Shown here: positions 1-8,332 of the stretch, one piece after another
Position numbering within the stretch: the stretch's first letter is position 1
How the letters are laid out: each line of letters starts with the position of its first letter
Assembly: GCA_023411575.1 (NCBI GenBank)
Contig: JAEYOP010000053.1
Location: 1 to 64,000, forward strand
Length of the DNA: 64,000 bases
Origin: Bacillota bacterium
GTDB taxonomy: Bacteria > Bacillota > Clostridia > Acetivibrionales > DTU013
Direction of reading: 5' to 3'
Notes under the pieces: generated by a model
Told to the model about the DNA's origin: nothing
Database searches by the model: none
The model's input: only the letters and a program-made list of their open reading frames with translations
Position numbers and translations under genes: made by a program

Positions 1-25
1 CATTTTGGGATAGCCTCCTTTGTTG

Positions 26-61
26 CTTTAGACTAGTCGAAAAACTCGAAAAAGTCTAAAG
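26..61. repeat. Perfect 9-bp inverted repeat
   Basis: The arms CTTTAGACT (26-34) and AGTCTAAAG (53-61) are exact reverse complements around an 18-nt A-rich loop. There is no T-run after the second arm, so it is not an obvious terminator. It could be an operator or the edge of a mobile remnant. No gene lies before it in the window. Confidence 0.4.
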
Positions 62-97
62 ACATTTTAGGATGATTATCTCAAATGGACGGTCAAA

Positions 98-316
98 TTG
101 TTATGCGCCCTTATATTAAGCGCTTACGGAATATCTCCCTTGATCAGTGCTCTTTCATTATGGATTCATGAAAAGAGTGGATCACTACTTCGGGGGAGGC
201 AGGCAAGGAAAGCCTTAAAACATTTTGGATTGAAAGCATGGCGGCTTGCCACCAAGAGCGGGCAGATGCTTTTGAAGGAATCATGTGGTATTATGAAAGA
301 AAACTTGGAGGTATAA
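98..316 (+). CDS. Short ORF of doubtful coding status
   Basis: This 72-residue frame shows no recognisable domain. It begins with a hydrophobic stretch and ends rich in Lys and Arg. A second frame over the same DNA (about 172-392) is open too and reads like a natural protein tail, with the stretch ACHQERADAFEGIMWYYERK. The true frame may therefore be the other one, as a 3' remnant of a broken gene. Its end lies just before the FRG gene, whose ribosome-binding site (GGAGG near 306) sits inside this ORF. Function is unknown. Confidence 0.2.
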   Translation: MLCALILSAYGISPLISALSLWIHEKSGSLLRGRQARKALKHFGLKAWRLATKSGQMLLKESCGIMKENLEV

Positions 317-320
317 TGTT

Positions 321-1073
321 ATGCACGATAACATTAAAGAGTTCCCGTTATTACCACAAGGCAAAGCAAGAGAAGAATTGCAAGTAGAATCATTGTCAGA
401 TTTTCTTGCAGCAATCGAAGACGTAAGAAAAGATTCAGCACAGGAATTTGACAATAAAAACGGAATTCCACATCTTTGGTTTCGCGGCCAAGATTCTATT
501 GAACAGCCTGATGGTAGTTGGAAGCTGATACCGAAATTACAGCGGTTTGTTTCTATTGGTGACGAAAGAAAATACTTTGAAACTGAAAGTGCGATTAATA
601 ACGACTTTCAGAGCCGTGCATCAGTATTCTTTGAATCGAAGCCAGATACTTCTGACTTCGCGAGTTGGCTAACGCTTATGCAACACTATGGATTTCCAAC
701 TCGCTTGTTAGACTGGTCACGTTCGCCATTGTATGCACTATTTTTTGCAACCGCTGATCACACACTTGATGATAGAGACGCTTGCATTTGGATTCTCAAC
801 CCCGGTTTATTAAATGGATATGCTCATCTTGAAGATAAACCATATTTATACCACATGGGACACAAAAAGGTCATAGAAGTTTTGTGGCCGGCTTTTAGAG
901 TCACGGACTATTCAAAGGATAAAAAACGCAGAATTTTCAACCAACTCTATGACAGCGGGATAACACACAGTGTTGTATTCCCTGATTTAGAACACGTTAG
1001 CAAAGATGTCCAACGCCTTTACGGTATAGAAAAGGACTTAGCTTCCAAGGCAAAGAAATTCGGCAATTCATAG
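321..1073 (+). CDS. FRG domain-containing protein
   Basis: The 250-residue protein carries an FRG domain, named for its conserved Phe-Arg-Gly. The signature LWFRGQ is at about residues 51-56 and QHYGFPTRLLDWSRSPLYAL at about 120-139. No signal peptide or membrane segment is seen, so it is probably cytosolic. A GGAGG lies about 10 nt before the ATG. The biochemical role of FRG domains is not established; such genes are often found in accessory islands and have been suspected of defence roles. The two-helix membrane protein gene starts 51 bp downstream, and the two may form a unit. The DNA is more AT-rich than the rest of the window, which suggests transfer. Confidence 0.8.
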   Translation: MHDNIKEFPLLPQGKAREELQVESLSDFLAAIEDVRKDSAQEFDNKNGIPHLWFRGQDSIEQPDGSWKLIPKLQRFVSIGDERKYFETESAINNDFQSRASVFFESKPDTSDFASWLTLMQHYGFPTRLLDWSRSPLYALFFATADHTLDDRDACIWILNPGLLNGYAHLEDKPYLYHMGHKKVIEVLWPAFRVTDYSKDKKRRIFNQLYDSGITHSVVFPDLEHVSKDVQRLYGIEKDLASKAKKFGNS

Positions 1074-1124
1074 ATTTTTTGGGTATAAAGAAACAAAATT
1101 TCCGTTACTTTAAGGTGGTAGCTT

Positions 1125-1586
1125 ATGAACGAAAATAAAAAAGGATATTGGATTTATTCGGTTGTGGCTGTAACTGTTGGTATGGGTTTATTTGCGTTTT
1201 TAGGATGGCTTATATATGATTTGATTATTAAACTTTCAGAAAAAGACTTTACAAATAACACTGTAATTCAAGCATTGATAACTTTAATTATTACTGTATT
1301 TGTTGGAGGGTATTTTTCTAAATGGCTTGAAAACAAGAATGCTAAGAAAATGGAATTATATAAAATTCAAACTTCGTTATCATTGAAAATTATAGATTTA
1401 GCAAGCGCATATTTGCACAATTCAGAAGATTCAGTAATAAAAAATGCTTTGATATGTGAATCTTGCAAAGTGAAACTTTATTTTCCAGATGATGTATTGA
1501 AAGCTTTGAATAACTTAATTTTGGATGATAATAAAGAATCCCAATATGACATATTGATGGAAGAGTTAAGAAAAAGTATAAAATGA
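1125..1586 (+). CDS. Small membrane protein with two TM helices
   Basis: This 153-residue protein has two hydrophobic helices (about residues 8-35 and 46-64). A charged stretch (ENKNAKKMELYK) and a cytoplasmic-looking alpha-helical tail of about 85 residues follow. AAGGTGG lies just ahead of the ATG. I recognise no named family. Two N-terminal helices with a soluble tail suit a membrane sensor or effector, and the position right after an FRG gene suggests a functional pair, but this is inference. The sequence is strongly AT-rich like its neighbour. Confidence 0.65.
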   Translation: MNENKKGYWIYSVVAVTVGMGLFAFLGWLIYDLIIKLSEKDFTNNTVIQALITLIITVFVGGYFSKWLENKNAKKMELYKIQTSLSLKIIDLASAYLHNSEDSVIKNALICESCKVKLYFPDDVLKALNNLILDDNKESQYDILMEELRKSIK

Positions 1587-1917
1587 TACCTACATCTATT
1601 ATGTTCACGAAAAACTGCCGGGATGCTTTGGCAGACAATATCACTCAACTTTCTCATGATTTAGTGGCGGTTTTGTGTCCGCTCCGAAAGCAACTTTTTT
1701 GACTTAACCAGGGTGTACCGCTTTGATTGCTGCAAAACAAGTACGGAAGCGAATAGGACGGCGGACGGTGTAAACAGTATCTTTCAGCAGTGCGTTTTCG
1801 GGAATGTCAATCTTGAAGACCTTGTCTAGTTATGGTATATTTCGTAGGGGCTACCATGTAAAATGTTTGAGAAACAGTGGTAAATGACATTCGGATTGTA
1901 TCAATCAGGAGGTTCTT
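1587..1917. other. 331-bp gap with a coding-like remnant
   Basis: No intact gene is seen. One plus-strand frame is open from about 1662 to 1830 without a start codon and reads like protein (motif FDCCKTSTEANRTADGVNS, ending NLEDLV and a TAG). It may be the 3' scar of a lost gene, but I cannot name the family. The ribosome-binding site of the following cellulase pseudogene (AGGAGG, 1907-1912) lies at the right edge. Confidence 0.3.
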
Positions 1918-2785
1918 ATGAAGCGTTTATTCATCGTAATGCTATCCATCGTTATCGCAATGACAGTATTAACACCTTCTCTTGCCGCTGCTATGACGAA
2001 AACTACAGCAAAAAAGACTGATATCTATACATTGCGCGAAAAACTCACAGCAAAACATTTTATGCAACAGTAAAGATTGTCGATGCACCCGCAGCAAAAG
2101 TAACAAAAAACGATAGTTGGATCAATCAGGGTAACGCAAAAACCGATTCGTTTGAAATGGTTGATGTTCTTCAGAAAGCGGGTTATGATTCCGTACGGCT
2201 GAACGTATCCTGGACGCCGCATATGAATGGATGTCGGGGGAATATGAAACCTATGTGAATGCCCGTTTTTCAAAAATGTGGGAACAAATTGCCATAAGGT
2301 TCAATGGATACGGCGATAAGTTGATTTTTGAAGCGGCGAACGAAATGAATGAGGCTGACGACGCCGGAACCGGCATAGAAAAGCGTGCTTCCCGCGTGAA
2401 TTCGCTGAACAAACTTTTTGTACAAACCATTCGCGCCACAGGCGGTAATAACGCAAGAAGATTTTTGAGCATCGGAAGCGTCTCACAAGTTGCCGGTAAT
2501 CTCGAATACTTGGAAATGCCGAAAGACGGCCGCCTTATTGTGCAGGTACACTTCTATTTTAATCCGCCGGATTTTGTTCTGGGATGGGATGAAAGAACGA
2601 ACTCCGTCAATCACGCGCTTGACAAAGCAACCTGGAAATGGAGCGGAGCCGACAAAAATGACAAACAACCGATCGATGACGCATTTGACAAAATCAAGGT
2701 ATTTACGGACAAAACAGGGGTTCCTGTGATATTGGGGAAGTGGCGGCAAACGAAGCTGTTGAAAACGATTATGGATGCAGTGTAA
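1918..2785 (+). pseudogene. Broken GH5-type endoglucanase
   Basis: The ATG at 1918 follows a good AGGAGG and starts a secretion signal (MKRLFIVMLSIVIAMTVL, cleavage near SLAAA). The frame stops at about 2073 after 51 codons. A second frame then carries the GH5 N-terminal part (FEMVDVLQKAGYDSVRLNVS, to about 2225). A third frame from 2231 carries the middle part with the acid/base motif LIFEAANEMNE and the domain end to 2785. Sequence between SVRLNVSW and the segment with KMWEQIA is missing. Near 2733-2745 the nucleophile motif expected as VILGEW reads VILGKWR because of a small indel. Frameshifts, a deletion and loss of the catalytic Glu make this a dead glycoside hydrolase. GH5 assignment rests on motif recognition. 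Confidence 0.75.
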
Positions 2786-2903
2786 TCTGGGTTACACGGC
2801 AATTAGGCAAGAGAGGGCCTCCACCACACAAAAAAGTACCATCCAAAAGGCACGGTTTAATAGGGAAACTTGTTGAACCATACCCCAAGCCGATACGGAA
2901 ATG

Positions 2904-2943
2904 CAAAAGATAGACGTTGTCCCGCAAAGGATAACGCCTATCT
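2904..2943 (-). terminator. Probable terminator of the DUF4386/DUF6326 operon
   Basis: Arms at 2908-2922 and 2929-2943 form a 15-bp stem with two mismatches and a 6-nt loop. Read on the minus strand the stem is followed by TTTT. It sits 18 bp beyond the stop of the last gene of the minus-strand operon. Confidence 0.6.
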
Positions 2944-2960
2944 CTTGCTATAAGTTGGCC

Positions 2961-3392
2961 TTACTCTTCAGGGTTGATCCATTTCCATGCAAGCCATACA
3001 ATCAATAAATTACACGCAATTTCTATAGTACTGAAAAAAATATAATGAAGAGTAGGCGCAGTTCCAACATTCATTGTCGATATTTGATAAACAGTCATTA
3101 AAATTCCTATGATGATGTTTGCCCAACGATTCGCTTTATACTTTAACACCCGGGAAAGGACAATCATAACCATCGGAATCTCCATGGATATTGCGGCTAA
3201 CAACAAAAATCCCTGAGTTAATTGAATACCTGATAATCCACCTGTCGTTACTAACTCCTTTAAAGCTCCAGGCTCCATATTAGAGAAAACATCGCAAAAA
3301 ATATAATTGACAGTTAAAAAAATCCATAATGTTGAAAAAAGCGCCCTTTTATCTTTCCTTTCGGTTGGCTTTTTTGTCAAACCATTTGTCAT
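2961..3392 (-). CDS. DUF6326-type membrane protein
   Basis: The 143-residue integral membrane protein has four predicted helices after a short basic N-terminus. The conserved-looking segment SRVLKYKANRWANIIIG (about residues 80-96), with FLTVNYIFCDVF and a TQGFLLLAAISMEIP stretch, matches what I know as the DUF6326 family. The function of this family is unknown. It is the last gene of a minus-strand operon behind a GntR regulator and ABC transporter, with three DUF4386 proteins upstream. It probably acts in the cell membrane together with them. Confidence 0.7.
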   Translation of the reverse strand: MTNGLTKKPTERKDKRALFSTLWIFLTVNYIFCDVFSNMEPGALKELVTTGGLSGIQLTQGFLLLAAISMEIPMVMIVLSRVLKYKANRWANIIIGILMTVYQISTMNVGTAPTLHYIFFSTIEIACNLLIVWLAWKWINPEE

Positions 3393-3445
3393 TTTAGATT
3401 TTCCTCTCTTTCTTTAATAAATATATCTTTCAATAATATCCGGCT

Positions 3446-4141
3446 TTACTTCAATAATTTCGATTCATTAATTCCTCGAATCAATAAATAAAGCACAAAT
3501 GAGAATTCAGCAATCATCATCGGCAGCATCATGATTGTCTCCAGCGTTCCATTCGGAACAAGAAAATGTACTATAACCGCAAACAAACCGAATATTGTTT
3601 CAATTATAAACAGAATACCGAATACTTTTGGGATAAATCCCGATTTATAAATCAATATTCCAAGGGGAAGTACCCATAGGGCAAAAAAAATCTGACCTAT
3701 CATATATCCATGCTGATATAGATTATAAAAGAGCATTGCCAGAGACTGCTGTTGGCTGGTATTAAAAGCGCTCATATAATCATTCCCGCTTAAAATGTAA
3801 AGCGGAGCTATTTCATTCAGTACATTAAACATGAGCAATACACTTCCGGCAGTCGTAAAAACGACCATGGCTGCGGCTATATTCTTATTTACCGGGGATA
3901 GCAGCCTATACAATGCCAAAGCAGTAAGCAAATAGATGAGAGCCATGATGATATCGCTTGTGATACCAATTCGGTATAAAAAGGTATTTGATAAGATATT
4001 ATTTGCTGTAGCCACAATATCCGCAGCAACGAACAGCTTCTGACGGAAAAATAACTCCGCAATCAGTCCAAACACGGCCATAAGCAGATATAGCAAGCCT
4101 GCAGTACGCGCGGTTCTTTTATTGATATTACTTGTATCCAT
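3446..4141 (-). CDS. DUF4386 family membrane protein
   Basis: This 231-residue protein has six predicted transmembrane helices. Its beginning KRTARTAGLLYLLMAVFGLI and the PLGILIYKSGFIPKVFGILF segment are typical of DUF4386, a family of unknown function. It is the most divergent of three adjacent DUF4386-like proteins. It lies 30 bp downstream of its paralogue and 53 bp upstream of the DUF6326 gene. No signal or catalytic residues are evident. Family name from recognition; role not known. Confidence 0.75.
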   Translation of the reverse strand: MDTSNINKRTARTAGLLYLLMAVFGLIAELFFRQKLFVAADIVATANNILSNTFLYRIGITSDIIMALIYLLTALALYRLLSPVNKNIAAAMVVFTTAGSVLLMFNVLNEIAPLYILSGNDYMSAFNTSQQQSLAMLFYNLYQHGYMIGQIFFALWVLPLGILIYKSGFIPKVFGILFIIETIFGLFAVIVHFLVPNGTLETIMMLPMMIAEFSFVLYLLIRGINESKLLK

Positions 4142-4171
4142 GTTTATTTTCCTCCCTAATTTTCTTACTTC

Positions 4172-4861
4172 TTATTGATTTGCGTTTATCATAGAGCTGA
4201 TTGCAGATTTGTTAAATCCTTTCACAATCAGCCAGACCGCCATAACCGTTTCCTGCACAGCTAAAATATACAGCAGGAATTCGTAATCAAGACCAAACAT
4301 CATGAAGATGGGGGTGGAGAAATACAATATGGCTCCAGCCAGTCCCCAGAGGGATAGCCATACGGGAAGCAGTCTTGTCTTGAAAAACACATAATAAATG
4401 ATTATGGCGCCGATACTGAAAACTATAGCACCCAATCCTTTGCTGCCGCAAACAAAGGCCAAATTCTTCAACGTATCGCCCATTAATTGAAATTCAGACG
4501 CTGTCGGACTCCCTGCCAATACATAGCTTTTGCTCAGCGACAAGAGCAGGAGCCAGCTGGCGGCTATACCCAGATAACTTACCAGTTCAAGAGCGCCTCT
4601 GAAGATAACGGCGCCAAGGGCTAATGCTTCATTGTATTTTTTTATAACCGGATATAATACTAGGGACATCATTGAAAGAGAAATACCCATTGTCAAGATG
4701 GAAAGTACTGCGAAGACAGCGCTGGTTCTATTTTCCGAAAGCTTGACAAGGTAATCCGAAGCATTCAAAGTTGATACCATATTCAAGCTTAAAATACCTG
4801 AAACCGTCCCAAGGATAAATAGTATGCCTACTACTCTGGCGGATATTTGCATGCTTTTCAT
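4172..4861 (-). CDS. DUF4386 family membrane protein
   Basis: A 229-residue, six-helix membrane protein related to both neighbours. It has the N-terminal RVVGILFILGTVSGILSL pattern and the later LLPVWLSLWGLAGAILYF loop-helix that marks DUF4386 proteins. It starts 4 bp after the stop of the upstream paralogue, so the two are translationally linked. Function is unknown. Tandem duplication within one operon suggests the proteins assemble together or are recent paralogues with different partners. Confidence 0.75.
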   Translation of the reverse strand: MKSMQISARVVGILFILGTVSGILSLNMVSTLNASDYLVKLSENRTSAVFAVLSILTMGISLSMMSLVLYPVIKKYNEALALGAVIFRGALELVSYLGIAASWLLLLSLSKSYVLAGSPTASEFQLMGDTLKNLAFVCGSKGLGAIVFSIGAIIIYYVFFKTRLLPVWLSLWGLAGAILYFSTPIFMMFGLDYEFLLYILAVQETVMAVWLIVKGFNKSAISSMINANQ

Positions 4862-4865
4862 AATA

Positions 4866-5561
4866 TTAATCTCCTATCTCAAGCGTCTTATCTGATAAGC
4901 CTCTTACAAGAATAAACACGCCTGCAAAAAACTCAAATGGCGCGTATGGCAGCATCACTGCAAACGGCACCTCGATGCCGTAAGCCTTTATAAGCGTACC
5001 TGCCAACACCGGTATAATCGTTATCAACCCCCAGAGCGAAAGCCATGAGGGAACGGCCTTACTTTTATATAACAGGTAGTAAAACAATACTGCGCCTACT
5101 CCACAAGGTACCATATGCATACTATATGCGAAATCCTTCGTCTGGAGCAATACCTGGCCGATTGTTTCCAGCGCTTGATTGCTGTTTGCGGAATAAGCGG
5201 CGCTGGTCTGAATCAGGGCATACCCGAAAAACTTGCTCATAATAAGCATACCTGCTTCAACTATGTATAAAGCAAGTGCAGTCGTTGCCCAGACCTTATT
5301 GGTTTTTTGCAGCAAGCTGAAAAACAGGACGCCCAACCAAACGATGACCAGCGCCGTGATAATGTCCAGAAAGATGGAAAGATGTGCGGTCGTCTGATTC
5401 TGAGCTGTGTCCAGCATTATCTTTCCAATATCGCTCTTGTCGGCAAAAGGGCCAAGAAATAGGGTTCCGCTGATTAAAGACGTTATTGCCTGCAAGAACA
5501 GCGCTATGCCCAAAGCTACCGTAAAGCTGCTCCTTGTATATCCATTCCGTATAATCTGCAT
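4866..5561 (-). CDS. DUF4386-like membrane protein
   Basis: A 231-residue integral membrane protein with six predicted helices. It shares the AVPSWLSLWGL loop with the next gene, which places it with the DUF4386 group. It lies 17 bp downstream of the ABC permease gene, so it appears to be part of the same GntR-controlled transcript. No enzymatic motif is visible. It could be an accessory subunit of the transporter or a stress membrane protein; neither can be decided from sequence. Confidence 0.7.
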   Translation of the reverse strand: MQIIRNGYTRSSFTVALGIALFLQAITSLISGTLFLGPFADKSDIGKIMLDTAQNQTTAHLSIFLDIITALVIVWLGVLFFSLLQKTNKVWATTALALYIVEAGMLIMSKFFGYALIQTSAAYSANSNQALETIGQVLLQTKDFAYSMHMVPCGVGAVLFYYLLYKSKAVPSWLSLWGLITIIPVLAGTLIKAYGIEVPFAVMLPYAPFEFFAGVFILVRGLSDKTLEIGD

Positions 5562-5578
5562 AATAATATCCTCCTGTT

Positions 5579-6376
5579 CTAATTCTCAATTTTATTATCC
5601 ATCAGCCATGCAGTTCCGGACAATGTGACCATAAATACCAGCACACTGACAAGCAGGGAGCTTAAGGAATCCTCGCCAAGCAGATTGAACCGGACGATGG
5701 GGAACTGCAGCATAAGAGTATTAAGAGAGGCAAGCACCGCAACCAAAGCGGCAAACACGGCAATCCCGATGAGAGCGGCAGGTTTTCTTTTATGGGAAAA
5801 TACCTTTGATACGGCGATGCTGAAGTAAACCAGCATGGTAAAGGACAGAAAGCAAAACAGAATGTAAAGCACACTGAGAATAAGCTGTAAAGGCGATTTA
5901 AAAGCGGCCTGCAGCGTATTCACGATACCGTCAACGATACGATTGTCGAAGCGGCTTGCAAACAGGATGAACAATATGACCGAAAGAGTCCCCAGACCCG
6001 CTCCAACAAGGTCATTACAAAGGACGGTGATCAATTTTGACACGATTTTTTTCCAGGAGGCTATCGGGAGCATGCGTTCCAGCGCAGACTGCCTGCCGGA
6101 CAAATCCTTGCTGAAGCGTGTCATGCCTTCAAAGAAGGGAAAGAAACAAATCAGCACAGCCGCGATAAAATAAATCAGCATCGCTATGATGGAAGGCGCA
6201 CCGGCACTTTGACAGTTAAAGTCCTTTTCTGTAAACACTTTTGCCATATTGCCATTCCAGAAAAACAACCCTGAACTTACCAGCAAGGCAAGCTGTAGCA
6301 GCAGGAAACCCGGCAGCACATATCTGGACGCCTTCCACCGCTTTGTGAATTCATACTTCAACATATTAGTCAACAT
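5579..6376 (-). CDS. ABC transporter permease (GntR-linked)
   Basis: An ABC-2-like permease with about six membrane helices, starting MLTNMLKYEFTKRWKASRYV. I chose the ATG at 6376 because GGGAGG lies 6 nt before it; an upstream in-frame ATG at 6403 has no such site. The gene overlaps the end of the ATPase gene by 11 bp. With that ATPase it would form a membrane exporter. In the related YtrABCDEF-type operons such transporters respond to cell-wall antibiotics. That role is inference here. Confidence 0.75.
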   Translation of the reverse strand: MLTNMLKYEFTKRWKASRYVLPGFLLLQLALLVSSGLFFWNGNMAKVFTEKDFNCQSAGAPSIIAMLIYFIAAVLICFFPFFEGMTRFSKDLSGRQSALERMLPIASWKKIVSKLITVLCNDLVGAGLGTLSVILFILFASRFDNRIVDGIVNTLQAAFKSPLQLILSVLYILFCFLSFTMLVYFSIAVSKVFSHKRKPAALIGIAVFAALVAVLASLNTLMLQFPIVRFNLLGEDSLSSLLVSVLVFMVTLSGTAWLMDNKIEN

Positions 6377-7064
6377 ACAAAACCTCCCTGTATACTTCAT
6401 CAAGACTCATTTTTTTTTCATTCCGGATATCTTCCGTATTCCCTGAGAGAATCACGTTTCCTGAATCGAGGAAATGCACCTCATCCAGTATTTGCTCCAC
6501 TTCCTGAATGTGATGGCTGGCAAGCACGATGGAACTTTCGTAATTAAAGCCCTTCAATATAGCTTTCAGTATTTGCTCTCGTGCCTTAGGGTCAACTCCG
6601 TTCAAGGGTTCATCCAGTATGACCAGCTTTGCGTCTCTGGCCAATGTCAAAGCCAGCGCCAGCTTTTCAGCCATACCCTTGGACAGGCTTTTCACGCTCA
6701 TTTCTTCCTTGAGCTTCATGAATTCGAGGAGACTGTCAAATTTCTCAGAATTAAAGTCCCGGAAAAACGAAGCATATACTTTTTTTGCATCTGCAATCTT
6801 CATCCATGGATATAAGTAGTCATTATCCGGCAGATAGGCGACAAGCTCCCTGGAGTGCCAACCGATTTCCTCGCCGCAGATTTTAATGCTTCCGGCACTT
6901 GGCTTGACAAGTCCGGCTAAAAGCTTCAAGAAAGTTGTCTTGCCGCTGCCGTTCGGTCCGAGCAAACCAACGATTTTGCCGCTTTCAACAGTGATATTTA
7001 TGCCGCTCAGCGCCTGCTCTTTGAAATATTTCTTATATATTCCTTGCGCTTCAAGTATTTTCAT
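6366..7064 (-). CDS. ABC transporter ATP-binding protein
   Basis: The 232-residue ATPase has Walker A GPNGSGKTT (about residues 35-43), Walker B VILDEPLNGVDP (about 147-158) and the H-loop ASHH. The usual LSGGQ signature is replaced by LSKGM, common in the YtrB-like/bacitracin-type exporter group. It overlaps the GntR gene by 4 bp and the permease by 11 bp, so the three are translationally coupled. It would power export through the adjacent permease. Confidence 0.85.
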   Translation of the reverse strand: MKILEAQGIYKKYFKEQALSGINITVESGKIVGLLGPNGSGKTTFLKLLAGLVKPSAGSIKICGEEIGWHSRELVAYLPDNDYLYPWMKIADAKKVYASFFRDFNSEKFDSLLEFMKLKEEMSVKSLSKGMAEKLALALTLARDAKLVILDEPLNGVDPKAREQILKAILKGFNYESSIVLASHHIQEVEQILDEVHFLDSGNVILSGNTEDIRNEKKMSLDEVYREVLYVD

Positions 7065-7429
7065 TCAATCACCCCCGCCAATATTTTTTCAAGATACTCG
7101 AAAATTTCCCTTTTTGATAAACCGAGCTCGAGCATCTCGCCAGCAAATCTTTGAGTATATCCTTCGGCCTGTGTTGATTTCAGATTCATCACCAGGTCGG
7201 CGTTTTCGGCTACAAAGGTTCCGATACCACGTTGTGAGTAGGTGACGCCCTCTCTTTCCAGCTCCAGGAATACGCGCTGAACGGTATTGGGATTTACATT
7301 GAAGGTTTCCGAAAATTCTCTGACTGACGGCATTTTTTCTCCTCCCTTCAGTTTGCCGGATATGATATCAGCCTTGACCTTTTGAATGATCTGCATGTAG
7401 ATTGGAGCATTCTGTTCATACCTTATCAC
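7061..7429 (-). CDS. GntR family repressor, YtrA type
   Basis: A 122-residue regulator with a winged helix-turn-helix at about residues 10-75 (MPSVREFSETFNVNPNTVQR) and only a short C-terminal helical part. This is the YtrA subfamily layout that usually controls a linked ABC transporter. The start is GTG at 7429, 8 nt after AGGAG. It leads an operon of seven genes, and its own promoter contains a perfect palindrome that is the probable binding site, so autoregulation is likely. Confidence 0.88.
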   Translation of the reverse strand: MIRYEQNAPIYMQIIQKVKADIISGKLKGGEKMPSVREFSETFNVNPNTVQRVFLELEREGVTYSQRGIGTFVAENADLVMNLKSTQAEGYTQRFAGEMLELGLSKREIFEYLEKILAGVIE

Positions 7430-7452
7430 GTATCCATCTCCTAACTAATATA

Positions 7453-7494
7453 CTAGTGTACTATTATGATAGTACACTAGGGCGTAAATGTCAA
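7453..7494 (-). promoter_or_regulatory. GntR-operon promoter with palindromic operator
   Basis: On the minus strand a TTGACA box (7489-7494) stands 17 bp from TATCAT (7466-7471). The perfect inverted repeat CTAGTGTACTAT-TATG-ATAGTACACTAG (7453-7480, 12-bp arms) covers the -10 element. A repressor bound there would block polymerase, and the first gene downstream is a GntR/YtrA regulator. Confidence 0.85.
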
Positions 7495-7612
7495 TAGCAA
7501 ATTGAAAAATTTAATCAATACCAACACAGGCGACCCAGGCGGCAAAGCCGTCTCCATCCTCCTCCGAGCCGCACATGGGCGATGTTCGTATCGTGGATGG
7601 TGAGAAGCAAGC

Positions 7613-8212
7613 CTACATCTTATCGAAAAACTCCTTAAGCTCAAGGTCGGTTATCTCACCGGCTTCCGCTTTGTCCTTATACTCCAAAGCCAGCGCAACG
7701 GCGGCGTTCCATTCATCGCCGGAGAGCTTACCCCGTGCGCGGCGGGTTTTTAGTCGGTTGTAAATTTTATCATACTCAAGTCGGGCGGGCGTTTTCCCTT
7801 CCTTACGAGCTTCCTTTTTGTGAGCCTCGACCTTACGGCAGGTTTTTTCTGTTTCACCCGGCGCGATGTTGTTGCAGTAGCAGGTGTCGTATCCTTTGGT
7901 CAGTAAAAAATATCGTCCGCAATTATGGCAGCGGCGGGGTATGTTCCCCGCAACCAGTCCGCAGTAGAAATCCGTATAAAGAAAATGAGAGAGATATGAA
8001 AATTCCGTTTCTTCGGCGAGGATGGGCTTGCCTTTCTCTGCCGGATGGAGCATGGGGACAAACTTGACCTTAAGGTCAAAGCCCTGTTCAAACTCTTGAC
8101 CGAAAGAGAGCATAGCGCCGCCGCCAATCATCTCACGGAAATACTTTGCGTAAGCCACGGCATACGCTTCACTGTTTCGGCGGGGTAGCTTCTCAAAATA
8201 CAATTCCAGCAT
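7613..8212 (-). CDS. DUF6076-type protein, N-terminally truncated
   Basis: The 199 residues match the C-terminal half of DUF6076 proteins, with the zinc-binding-like cluster CHNCGRYFLLTKGYDTCYC (about residues 94-112) and a basic, coiled-coil-like end. The same frame continues open upstream of the ATG (ENFRGQISG) but meets a stop after about 16 codons with no start or ribosome site. The 5' part of the gene is therefore lost. Such genes are frequent on clostridial integrative elements. The gene is flanked by coding-like debris (7500-7610), which suggests a decayed mobile element. Confidence 0.6.
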   Translation of the reverse strand: MLELYFEKLPRRNSEAYAVAYAKYFREMIGGGAMLSFGQEFEQGFDLKVKFVPMLHPAEKGKPILAEETEFSYLSHFLYTDFYCGLVAGNIPRRCHNCGRYFLLTKGYDTCYCNNIAPGETEKTCRKVEAHKKEARKEGKTPARLEYDKIYNRLKTRRARGKLSGDEWNAAVALALEYKDKAEAGEITDLELKEFFDKM

Positions 8213-8332
8213 ACCGGATATCTGTCCTCTAAAATTTTCAATGCTCGACCCGGGTCCATGTTTTTAAAATGCGCGTTTGGGGAAATATGTGTTACAATAA
8301 TGAAATAAAATCAGGTTGAAAGAGATACTAAA

